Shown: positions 1 through 4,631, numbered from the stretch's first letter. The stretch: 6,593 nt of DNA from an uncultured Anaerostipes sp. (GCA_900756035.1 CAAEIR010000209.1:1-6593); one strand, 5' to 3'. Made by a program: numbers and translations. The notes: generated from the sequence alone by a model not told the origin.

Positions 1-257
1 GTACCATTGCTGAGCGTACCTGTTTTTAATTCCTCCTCTGCCCACACATCCAGAAGTTGTCCGACTGTGAGATTTTCCGCTTTGGCAACAAATTTCTTTT
101 TTTCATAATCATCCATTGCCTGACGGAGCAGCTTTTCAGTTTCACTTTTGCTTTCTGTTCCAACGCATTCTTTTTGAACAAGATTGCCGCTTGCGTCCTC
201 TACATAGAAGCGGTAGTACCATTTCTTTCCTTTTTTTCTTACAGATCCTTTTGCCAT
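1..257 (-). CDS. int: Tyrosine site-specific integrase, N-terminal part (cut by window edge)
   Basis: About 85 residues of a phage/Tn916-type integrase are visible. The start MAKGSVRKKGKKWYYRFYVE is the typical basic, aromatic opening of the arm-type DNA-binding domain (Arm-DNA-bind_4 family). It is followed by a Lys/Glu-rich helix and, from about residue 64, LTVGQLLDVWAEEE, which opens the core-binding SAM-like domain. The catalytic domain with the R-H-R-Y residues lies outside the window. The ATG at 257 is chosen because AAGGAG (minus strand, 273-268) sits 10 bases upstream. By family knowledge the protein integrates and, with an excisionase, excises the element. It lies downstream of the XRE gene on the same strand (86-base gap) and has its own possible promoter in that gap. 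Family is confident; specificity and intactness cannot be judged. Confidence 0.9.
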   Translation of the reverse strand, partial: MAKGSVRKKGKKWYYRFYVEDASGNLVQKECVGTESKSETEKLLRQAMDDYEKKKFVAKAENLTVGQLLDVWAEEELKTGTLSNG

Positions 258-281
258 AATCGTATGTCTCCTTTCGATATT

Positions 282-341
282 AGACAATCGGAACTGATGA
301 AATGCTTCGTGCGTGTAAGTATATCATAACTCCGGTTGTCT
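282..341. repeat. Inverted repeat bracketing the int promoter
   Basis: AGACAATCGGA (282-292) and TCCGGTTGTCT (331-341) are inverted copies differing at one position (T versus C), with a 38-base spacer holding the candidate int promoter. They could be regulator or Xis/Int arm-binding sites, or pair in RNA. On plus-strand RNA the odd pair is a G-U wobble. The function is unknown. Confidence 0.5.
318..326 (-). promoter_or_regulatory. Candidate extended -10 promoter of the integrase gene
   Basis: On the minus strand TGATATACT (326-318) fits an extended -10 element (TG-N-TATACT). No good -35 box lies 17 bases further upstream. Transcription would start about 50-55 bases before the int ATG, leaving room for the AAGGAG ribosome binding site. 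The site is bracketed by an 11-base inverted repeat (282-292 and 331-341), which suggests regulation. This is inferred from sequence match only; int could also be read through from the upstream regulator gene. Confidence 0.4.
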
Positions 342-343
342 TA

Positions 344-973
344 CTATACCGATTCGGAATCTTCGTATAAGACTTCTGATAAAAGATTTGCAAGCCTTTG
401 TTCTGCTGTTTTTGGTTTCTTGGAATAGAGCCTTACAACGTCTGCCATCTCATTAAAAGCATTGATGGTGTGAGTGATTTCCCTTAAGAACATAATCTCA
501 TTATATTCATCATTCGATTCAAACCCTATTGTTTTGGCAATATCCGTCTGACCAGCATTCCCCTTGAAGTTTTTGCAGGCGAACTGGAAGGAATCCAAAA
601 ACAGACCATATTGTTTTAACATCAGCAGTAATAAATCTTTTGAAAAAGCATCTTCTTCTTTGGTAAGGGCAAGCGGTAACTGTTCCAGAATATCTCCCAT
701 CGCATCACGAATCTGTAACTCTCTCTTATCCGTAATGTCGGTTTCATATTCATCTGTTTCCCCTTTGAGCCATTCCACAGATACATGGAGTGCTTCCGAA
801 AGACCTTCCAGCACCATTTTTTTCGTATTGTCAATCGAACCATTCTCATAACGCAGGATTGTAGAAGCGGTAACCCCCATCTTTTCTGCGACATAAGGCT
901 GTGTCAGATTCAATTCCAGACGGCGCTGTTTTACTCTGCTGCCTATCAGCTTGCGTAGTTCTTTATCTTTCAT
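344..973 (-). CDS. XRE-family (Cro/CI-type) helix-turn-helix transcriptional regulator
   Basis: A 209-residue cytoplasmic DNA-binding protein. Residues about 10-50 form a classical HTH_3 domain: IGSRVKQRRLELNLTQ, then VAEKMGVTASTILRYENGS, with the recognition helix around TASTILRYE. The remaining ~140 residues are acidic and helical with no recognised domain; they may serve dimerisation or signal sensing. An upstream in-frame ATG at 1039 exists, but the ATG at 973 is preferred: AAAGGAGG (minus 989-982) lies 8 bases before it, and the longer form would place the coding start upstream of the likely promoter and inside an operator. The gene is divergent from the excisionase gene and precedes int on the same strand, the usual place of a repressor controlling excision and transfer. 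Autorepression is inferred from a palindrome covering the -35 box of its own promoter. No RecA-cleavage or metallopeptidase motif is seen, so the inducing signal is unknown. Confidence 0.9.
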   Translation of the reverse strand: MKDKELRKLIGSRVKQRRLELNLTQPYVAEKMGVTASTILRYENGSIDNTKKMVLEGLSEALHVSVEWLKGETDEYETDITDKRELQIRDAMGDILEQLPLALTKEEDAFSKDLLLLMLKQYGLFLDSFQFACKNFKGNAGQTDIAKTIGFESNDEYNEIMFLREITHTINAFNEMADVVRLYSKKPKTAEQRLANLLSEVLYEDSESV

Positions 974-1003
974 GCTGACTGCCTCCTTTTTCGGTATGTA
1001 TGA

Positions 1004-1032
1004 ATTATAGCATTGTTTTTCTGTAATTGCAA
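1004..1032 (-). promoter_or_regulatory. Promoter of the XRE regulator gene
   Basis: On the minus strand a -35 TTGCAA (1032-1027) and a -10 TATAAT (1009-1004) are separated by exactly 17 bases. TG-C precedes the -10, giving an extended -10. The expected start is near 997, which leaves a leader of about 24 bases containing AAAGGAGG. The -35 box lies inside the palindrome at 1027-1039, so occupancy of that palindrome would block the promoter. Confidence 0.75.
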
Positions 1033-1039
1033 TATGCAA
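1027..1039. promoter_or_regulatory. Operator-like palindrome O1 (TTGCA-N3-TGCAA)
   Basis: TTGCAATATGCAA is a dyad with 5-base arms and a 3-base centre. It overlaps the -35 box of the regulator promoter. The same arms and spacing recur at 1113-1125, and the centres are 86 bases apart, close to eight helical turns. Binding by the adjacent XRE protein is inferred. Confidence 0.65.
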
Positions 1040-1040
1040 C

Positions 1041-1057
1041 TTAAAAATTATTTTTAA
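1041..1057. repeat. AT-only palindrome between the divergent promoters
   Basis: TTAAAAAT-T-ATTTTTAA is a perfect 8-1-8 palindrome of only A and T, lying between the two -35 boxes. It could act as an UP-element-like or bent-DNA segment for both promoters. In such AT-rich sequence chance is also possible. Confidence 0.4.
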
Positions 1058-1070
1058 TATTTCGTAACGC

Positions 1071-1099
1071 TTGACAAAAAGATATGAAAAGGATATACT
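1071..1099 (+). promoter_or_regulatory. Strong rightward promoter for the xis-mob genes
   Basis: TTGACA (1071-1076), a 17-base spacer and TATACT (1094-1099) make a near-consensus sigma-A promoter. Transcription should start near 1106, immediately before palindrome O2 (1111-1127), so a bound repressor would sit on the initial transcribed region. No clear terminator lies between here and the DUF6040-like gene, so the whole rightward gene set may be one transcript. Confidence 0.8.
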
Positions 1100-1110
1100 T
1101 ACATCACAAG

Positions 1111-1127
1111 AATTGCATAATGCAATT
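1111..1127. promoter_or_regulatory. Operator-like palindrome O2
   Basis: AATTGCAT-A-ATGCAATT is a perfect 8-1-8 palindrome containing the same TTGCA-N3-TGCAA core as O1. It lies just after the expected start of the rightward promoter and 3 bases before the xis ribosome binding site. It could also fold in the mRNA beside that site, but the shared core with O1, which is upstream of its own transcript, favours a DNA operator. A partial third copy (AATTGCATTAT) lies at 1159-1169 inside xis. Confidence 0.7.
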
Positions 1128-1144
1128 TATAAGGAGGTGATTAT

Positions 1145-1375
1145 ATGACGCAAAGAAAAATTGCATTATCCATCGAAGAAGCTGCTGACTATACGGGAAT
1201 CGGCAGAAACACCTTAAGACAGCTTGTAGAATGGAAGAAACTTCCAGTATTAAAGGTTGGTCGCAAAGTCCTGATTAAAACCGATATTCTGGAAATGTTT
1301 ATGGAAGCGAATGAAGGTCGTGATTTGAGGGATAGAGGAAATGTAAAAGCCGTAACAAGAACTGCGGCAAATTAA
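1145..1375 (+). CDS. xis: Excisionase-like helix-turn-helix protein
   Basis: A 76-residue basic protein with the HTH_17/excisionase fold: LSIEEAADYTGIGRNTLRQL (8-27) supplies the helix-turn-helix, then LPVLKVGRKVLIKTDILEMF gives the winged beta-hairpin and last helix. Proteins of this kind bind and bend DNA near attachment sites and push a tyrosine integrase toward excision; some instead act as transcriptional regulators. AAGGAGGTGA (1131-1140) is only 4 bases before the ATG, a near-perfect anti-16S match. It is the first gene of the rightward transcript, under the O2-controlled promoter, and is transcribed away from int, unlike Tn916 where xis and int are adjacent and co-directional. The C-terminal ~20 residues (EGRDLRDRGNVKAVTRTAAN) are an unrecognised polar tail. 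Confidence 0.8.
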   Translation: MTQRKIALSIEEAADYTGIGRNTLRQLVEWKKLPVLKVGRKVLIKTDILEMFMEANEGRDLRDRGNVKAVTRTAAN

Positions 1376-1378
1376 AAA

Positions 1379-1423
1379 GGCGGCTTCCGAAGAAACCGCC
1401 AAAGGTTCTATCAGACCGAAGCC
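1379..1423 (+). promoter_or_regulatory. Structured leader between xis and the mobilization genes
   Basis: GGCGG (1379-1383) can pair with CCGCC (1396-1400), extended by TT/AA across one mismatch. GGCTTC (1382-1387) can instead pair with GAAGCC (1418-1423). The two pairings exclude each other. There is no U-tract after the first stem, so it is not a canonical terminator. It may act as a processing, attenuation or mRNA-stability element; nothing in the sequence decides which. Confidence 0.35.
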
Positions 1424-1513
1424 ATGATATACCTACACGCAAGAAGATTATACCATGTGCTTCTTCTGATACGCAACCGAGAACTTATGTTTGTAAAAGA
1501 AAGGGGAATGTAA
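1424..1513 (+). CDS. Possible 29-residue leader peptide ahead of the accessory gene
   Basis: An ATG frame of 29 codons begins MIYLHARRLYHVLLLIRNRE and ends at TAA 1511-1513, two bases before the ATG of the next gene. That spacing would allow translational coupling. The peptide has a short hydrophobic core (VLLLI) flanked by arginines. It has no good ribosome binding site, its start abuts the end of the alternative hairpin, and the pairs AAGAAG (1441-1446) and CTTCTT (1460-1465) can fold within it. I do not recognise it. It may simply be untranslated leader. Confidence 0.25.
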   Translation: MIYLHARRLYHVLLLIRNRELMFVKERGM

Positions 1514-1515
1514 TC

Positions 1516-1830
1516 ATGGCAAAATCAACAAAAAGTTATGAAGAACGAATGCTTGAAATGGAAAAGAAGGAACAGGAAAGCCTTGAAAAAGCAAAACGAT
1601 ATGCAGCACAGAAGAAAGAACTTCTAAAACGAAAGAAAGCCGAAGAAAGTAAAAAACGAACCCATAGGCTCTGTCAGGTTGGCGGTGCGGTGGAATCCGT
1701 TCTCGGTGCGCCTATCGAGGAAGAGGACATCCCAAAGCTGATTGGTTTTCTGAAAAAGCAGGAAGCCAATGGGAAATTTTTTTCAAAGGCAATGCAGAAA
1801 GAAACAAATACCGATATGGAGGAAGTGTAA
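1516..1830 (+). CDS. Small relaxosome accessory protein, TraD/DUF3847-like
   Basis: A 104-residue, strongly charged protein. Residues 8-47 are a Lys/Glu-rich helix likely to form a coiled coil. Next comes RTHRLCQVGGAVESVLG (48-64), which resembles the R-x-x-R-L-x-x-x-G-x signature of the TraD (PF06412)/DUF3847 group often encoded beside MobA/MobL relaxases. The C-terminal part (DIPKLIGFLKKQE) looks like another helix. These proteins are thought to assist the relaxase at oriT, and this gene directly precedes an oriT and a relaxase gene. AAAGGGG (1500-1506) is 9 bases before the ATG. Its stop overlaps an ATG by one base (TAATG), but the reading frame that follows is not convincing as a gene. 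Family assignment is from motif memory; an orphan coiled-coil protein is the alternative. Confidence 0.7.
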   Translation: MAKSTKSYEERMLEMEKKEQESLEKAKRYAAQKKELLKRKKAEESKKRTHRLCQVGGAVESVLGAPIEEEDIPKLIGFLKKQEANGKFFSKAMQKETNTDMEEV

Positions 1831-1855
1831 TGGCGGATGGGATGAGTTTTTCATT

Positions 1856-1932
1856 CCCTTCATTGCTTTTTCATGAAGGGCGCACTTATGGACAACCAGA
1901 GGTCGTCCCAATAAGTTTGCCACAAGTGGCAA
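1856..1932 (-). other. oriT: Origin of transfer (oriT), MOBQ type, nicked on the minus strand
   Basis: Read on the minus strand, ATAAGTGCGCCCTTC (1889-1875) matches the nic core of RSF1010 (TAAATGCG/CCCT) and of pIP501/pSK41-type plasmids (TAAGTGCG/CCCTT). By analogy the cut falls between 1881 and 1880. Directly 5' of it is an inverted repeat with 8-base arms, GGACGACC (1908-1901) and GGTTGTCC (1897-1890), with a 3-base loop and one mismatch; MOBQ oriTs have the same IR-then-nic order. A second perfect repeat, CCCTTCAT (1856-1863) and ATGAAGGG (1873-1880), lies on the 3' side, its arm starting exactly at the nick. A third, TTGCCAC/GTGGCAA (1917-1923, 1926-1932), lies further 5'. The relaxase gene starts 270 bases away. 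With this strand cut, int would enter first and the relaxase gene last. Confidence 0.88.
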
Positions 1933-2005
1933 CCGGTCTTCGCTCACGCTTGCCGGGCTCGTTCCGTCGGCGGGGCTTTCAGCCAGACCTGCTCATGCCG
2001 CAGGA

Positions 2006-2074
2006 GGCACTCTTCGCCAGAGGGGCGCATTCCATGCAGGCTGCTATGCGCAGGGCACTCTTACGCAGAGGGCG
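2006..2074. repeat. Imperfect direct repeat pair beside oriT
   Basis: GGCACTCTT then CGCCAGAGGGGCG (2006-2027) recurs as GGCACTCTT then ACGCAGAGGGCG (2054-2074), 48 bases apart. Both are preceded by a CGCAGG-like stretch. Each copy can form a small CGC...GCG stem. They could be accessory-protein binding sites of the relaxosome, or a local duplication. Confidence 0.55.
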
Positions 2075-2140
2075 TTCTGGCAATGCTGCTTTTTCTAAAA
2101 TCGAAAGCAATGTTGCCGGAAATCTATACCGGATGTGCAG

Positions 2141-2148
2141 AAAGGAGG
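2141..2148 (+). promoter_or_regulatory. Ribosome binding site that fixes the relaxase start
   Basis: AAAGGAGG lies 9 bases before the ATG at 2158. It supports that start over the in-frame ATG at 2083, which would add 25 residues that do not fit the family. Confidence 0.8.
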
Positions 2149-2157
2149 AATCCAGAT

Positions 2158-3879
2158 ATGGCGATTTTTCATTACACAATCAAAATAGTCGGACGAAGTA
2201 AAGGGAAATCTGTTATCTCCGCTTCCGCATATCTCAATGGGGATGTGATGAAAAACGAGGAAACAGGGAGAATCAGTTATTACACTTCTAAAAAAGAAGT
2301 GGTCTACACCAGTCTGATGATGTGCGAAAACGCACCTCCTGAATGGCAGATAGTACCAGAAGAAAATATAAAACGCTTTCAAAAATCTGTCCGCTACAAA
2401 AGGTCAGAAGATAAAGAAGCTGCTTTAGAAAAATTCAAAATCACATTTCAGAAACAGAGGTTATGGAATGAGGTATTGAAGATTGAAAAAAATGCAGATG
2501 CCCAACTTGGCAGGTCATTTGAATTTGCCCTCCCCAAAGAATGGAGCAGACAGGAACAAATTCAATATACAACCGACTATATCCAAAAAACTTTTGTAGA
2601 TAGAGGAATGTGCGCTGATTGGAGTATCCACGACAAAGGGGATGGCAACCCCCATGTCCATCTGCTTCTAACTATGCGTCCTTTTAACCCGGATCATTCT
2701 TGGGGAAAGAAAGAAGTCAAGGATTGGGATTTTGTCAGAGATAAAAACGGAAATATCGTGATTGATGAATCCCATCCGAACTGGTGGCAGGATAAGAAAA
2801 ACCCTGACCGTCATGGAATCCGTATCCCTGTATTAGACGAAAACGGAATTCAGAAGATTGGAGCAAGAAACCGCCTGCAATGGAAACGGGTGCTGACCGA
2901 TGCTACTGGATGGAACAATCCAAAAAATTGTGAACTGTGGCGGAGTGAATGGGCAAAGGTATGTAATGAACATCTGCCTTTGCATAATCAAGTTGATCAT
3001 CGTTCTTATGAAAAGCAGGGAAAACTCCAGATTCCTACCATCCATGAAGGAGCTGACGCAAGAAAGATTGAACAAAAGTTTTTTGCCGGGCAGGAAATAA
3101 AAGGCTCGTGGAAAGTAGCGGAAAATCAAATCATAAAACAACAAAACACGTTATTGCAAAAGATACTAAACACCTTTGGGAAAGTATCGGGTGCATTATC
3201 ATTATGGAAGGAGCGATTAAATGACATTAGAAGAAAGCCGGGAAATTATACCCTTAATGGAATCCATGATTGGTCAAATCGAAGAACAGCAGAACCTAAT
3301 GGCAGAAATGATTCTGGAAATGCAGAACCGGGACACTCAACTCTCTCTTATGCAAAAACAGAATCAGAAATTACAAAAATTAAACAACGAGTTATCCGAG
3401 CTGCTCAACATTTTGCCAAATACCGAGGAACTGCTTTCCAAGATGGAAGAACAGAAAACGAAGATAGAGCTTTTGGAAAACGAAAATCAGCAATGGCAGA
3501 AATTGGCACAGAAGCTGAACAGCGAAAACAGTTTATTACTGAAACAGAACACCGAATTGCTGAACTGGAACAGCAGATAGAGAAAGGACGTGATATAGAT
3601 GAACGAATCCAGAGAATCAAAGAACGCCGAACAGTTGGAAGAACTTCTGCTCTTGACCGAGGAGATACAAGAAGAACTAGAACAGAAAGAACAGCTTATC
3701 GTGGAACTGAAGACGCAGCTCAGCGAATCTCTGACCTTGAACGAGAAATTAAACAAAGAGAACAGAGCCGGGAATATTCAAGCATTAAAGAACGACTTGA
3801 AGCTGGCAGACAGAGCATTGCGGATCGAGAAAGAGAAGTTGCGAAGCGCAAACGTCATGATAGAGGAATGTCAAGATAA
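2158..3879 (+). CDS. mobA: MobA/MobL-family (MOBQ) relaxase
   Basis: A 573-residue relaxase that should nick oriT, stay covalently bound to the 5' end and pilot the strand into the recipient. It starts MAIFHYTIKIVGRSKGKSVI, the usual MobA/MobL opening. Tyr25 in SASAYLNG sits where the family has its conserved SAY motif and is the candidate nucleophile. The metal-binding motif HDKGDGNPHVHLLLTMRPF starts at residue 158 (His158, His166, His168). A family-typical HRSYEKQGKLQIPTIHEG follows at 281-298. Residues from about 360 on are Arg/Glu-rich with long charged helices (HRIAELEQQIEKGRDIDERI), normal for this C-terminus. The ATG at 2158 follows family length and the ribosome binding site. Codons 355-475 are overlapped in the +1 frame by a complete gene, and codons 481-573 by the next gene. 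All expected catalytic residues are present, so it appears functional; transfer machinery must come from elsewhere. Confidence 0.93.
   Translation: MAIFHYTIKIVGRSKGKSVISASAYLNGDVMKNEETGRISYYTSKKEVVYTSLMMCENAPPEWQIVPEENIKRFQKSVRYKRSEDKEAALEKFKITFQKQRLWNEVLKIEKNADAQLGRSFEFALPKEWSRQEQIQYTTDYIQKTFVDRGMCADWSIHDKGDGNPHVHLLLTMRPFNPDHSWGKKEVKDWDFVRDKNGNIVIDESHPNWWQDKKNPDRHGIRIPVLDENGIQKIGARNRLQWKRVLTDATGWNNPKNCELWRSEWAKVCNEHLPLHNQVDHRSYEKQGKLQIPTIHEGADARKIEQKFFAGQEIKGSWKVAENQIIKQQNTLLQKILNTFGKVSGALSLWKERLNDIRRKPGNYTLNGIHDWSNRRTAEPNGRNDSGNAEPGHSTLSYAKTESEITKIKQRVIRAAQHFAKYRGTAFQDGRTENEDRAFGKRKSAMAEIGTEAEQRKQFITETEHRIAELEQQIEKGRDIDERIQRIKERRTVGRTSALDRGDTRRTRTERTAYRGTEDAAQRISDLEREIKQREQSREYSSIKERLEAGRQSIADREREVAKRKRHDRGMSR
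3221..3580 (+). CDS. Coiled-coil protein encoded entirely inside the relaxase gene (+1 frame)
   Basis: A 119-residue protein predicted to be almost wholly alpha-helical coiled coil, rich in Gln, Glu, Leu, Asn and Met (for example LSLMQKQNQKLQKLNNELSE at 41-60 and KIELLENENQQWQKLAQKLN at 81-100). There is no Cys and no membrane segment. GGAAGGAG (3206-3213) stands 7 bases before its ATG, a ribosome binding site too good for a random internal frame. The regular heptad-like composition also argues for real translation. It is fully nested in relaxase codons 355-475 and ends 18 bases before the next gene, which is in the same frame. I do not recognise the family. The position recalls mobB inside mobA of RSF1010, so a relaxosome helper role is a reasonable guess only. 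Confidence 0.7.
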   Translation: MTLEESREIIPLMESMIGQIEEQQNLMAEMILEMQNRDTQLSLMQKQNQKLQKLNNELSELLNILPNTEELLSKMEEQKTKIELLENENQQWQKLAQKLNSENSLLLKQNTELLNWNSR

Positions 3880-4564
3880 AATATGCTATTTAACACAGGA
3901 ACGGGATTATGCCCGGACACATCAGAAAATCGTAGAAATACCGGTAGAAAAGCCGGTACTCTATGAAAAATGTGAAGCCTGTAACCGGACAGCCTATCAG
4001 AATGCAAAAGCAAAATACGAAACACAAAAAGAGCGACTTGCAGGACAGTATAAAGCAAAAACGGTAATGTTCCAAACAACCTTGTTCCTTCTTGCATGGT
4101 ATTCGTTGACAACCACTCTTTTTCAGGCAGTACAGTCAGATATGTTCCTTGTCGATTGTAAATCATTCTTCAATGATTTAGCATCATTCATACAAACCTT
4201 TGTCGGATGGACGATTGATGCCGGGCATTCTGCGGCACAGATTAGTACAAAAATTCCAAATGCTTTTATAGCCGGAATGGTATATTGGTTATTGCTAATA
4301 TTGATTGTAGGAATATGTATGGCAGGAACAGGGATGCTGGCGATACTGATAGAAATAAAGGTTATAGAATTATATAAGAAAAACTGTTGGGATGTTATTA
4401 CTCTACTAATGATACTGACAAGTGTTGCTATTGTCATTTATTTTGGAGAATCAATCAAAAAAGTACTGTCAGTAAATCTTCTATTGCTTTTCGTACTTTC
4501 GCAGGGCGCATATGTTGGAATTAGATGTTATCTTAAAGTTTGGTTAGAAAAAAGACCATATTAG
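3599..4564 (+). CDS. Coiled-coil/multi-pass membrane protein, DUF6040-like
   Basis: A 321-residue protein in three parts. Residues 10-105 are an acidic/basic coiled coil (EQLEELLLLTEEIQEELEQK). A linker carries a CxxC pair (KCEACNR, Cys125 and Cys128), a possible metal or redox site. Then come about four hydrophobic segments, near 156-176, 222-253, 264-283 and 290-308. The layout fits what I remember of DUF6040 proteins of Firmicutes mobile elements, but this was not searched. AAAGGA (3583-3588) is 10 bases before the ATG. Its first 281 bases overlap the end of the relaxase gene in the +1 frame. The membrane anchor and coiled coil, encoded against the relaxase, suggest it could tether the relaxosome to the membrane or to a helper coupling protein; this is inference. 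It appears to be the last gene of the rightward transcript. Confidence 0.82.
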   Translation: MNESRESKNAEQLEELLLLTEEIQEELEQKEQLIVELKTQLSESLTLNEKLNKENRAGNIQALKNDLKLADRALRIEKEKLRSANVMIEECQDKICYLTQERDYARTHQKIVEIPVEKPVLYEKCEACNRTAYQNAKAKYETQKERLAGQYKAKTVMFQTTLFLLAWYSLTTTLFQAVQSDMFLVDCKSFFNDLASFIQTFVGWTIDAGHSAAQISTKIPNAFIAGMVYWLLLILIVGICMAGTGMLAILIEIKVIELYKKNCWDVITLLMILTSVAIVIYFGESIKKVLSVNLLLLFVLSQGAYVGIRCYLKVWLEKRPY

Positions 4565-4574
4565 TATTTTCAAC

Positions 4575-4627
4575 TTACTGTATAGACAGTAAAATTACTC
4601 CATACCAGCCTAGTGAAAATTTACTGT
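4575..4627. repeat. Triple TTACTGT half-site in alternating orientation
   Basis: TTACTGT (4575-4581) and ACAGTAA (4586-4592) form a perfect 7-4-7 palindrome. A third half-site TTACTGT lies at 4621-4627. The middle and right copies extend into a longer imperfect inverted repeat, ACAGTAAAATT versus AAAATTTACTGT. The spacing CTGT-N4-ACAG is too short for the E. coli LexA box. It may be an operator or a recombination-related site; no T-run follows, so a terminator is unlikely. Confidence 0.45.
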
Positions 4628-4631
4628 ATGA

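Larger units (their letters stand above)
1933..2157. other. GC-richer non-coding stretch between oriT and the relaxase gene
   Basis: This stretch is visibly richer in G and C than the genes on either side. It holds many short dyads, including CCGG at 1933-1936 and 1953-1956, CGCC/GGCG around 2015-2027, and a pair of imperfect direct repeats (2006-2027, 2054-2074). A frame open from 1830 to 2201 crosses it and oriT, but its composition (Arg, Ser, Leu-rich, no domain) argues against a gene. It probably belongs to the relaxosome-binding or leader region of the relaxase mRNA. Confidence 0.5.

Noticed and set aside
974..1039. Longer N-terminus of the XRE regulator from the ATG at 1039
   Set aside because: It would start upstream of the promoter's -35 and -10 boxes, within operator O1, and the extra 22 residues precede a normal HTH start with a clean ribosome binding site.
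1379..1400. Rho-independent terminator after xis
   Set aside because: The hairpin is followed by AAAGGTTCTA, not a T-run, so it is not a canonical terminator.
2083..2157. Relaxase start at the in-frame ATG 2083
   Set aside because: The extra 25 residues do not resemble the family, whose members begin MAI-x-H; the strong ribosome binding site at 2141-2148 serves the ATG at 2158.
1830..2201. 123-codon plus-strand frame as a protein gene
   Set aside because: It spans oriT and its hairpins, has no recognisable domain, is rich in Arg/Ser/Leu as expected from GC-rich non-coding DNA, and overlaps the relaxase start by 44 bases. Its GGAGG is also part of the accessory gene's last codons. Kept as a weak observation only.
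3405..3756. Minus-strand open frames opposite the relaxase 3' end
   Set aside because: They are Ser/Cys/Phe-rich mirrors of the purine-rich coding strand, without ribosome binding sites or domains.
4575..4592. LexA/SOS box
   Set aside because: CTGT and ACAG are 4 bases apart here, whereas the E. coli type needs 8, and Gram-positive SOS boxes have a different consensus.
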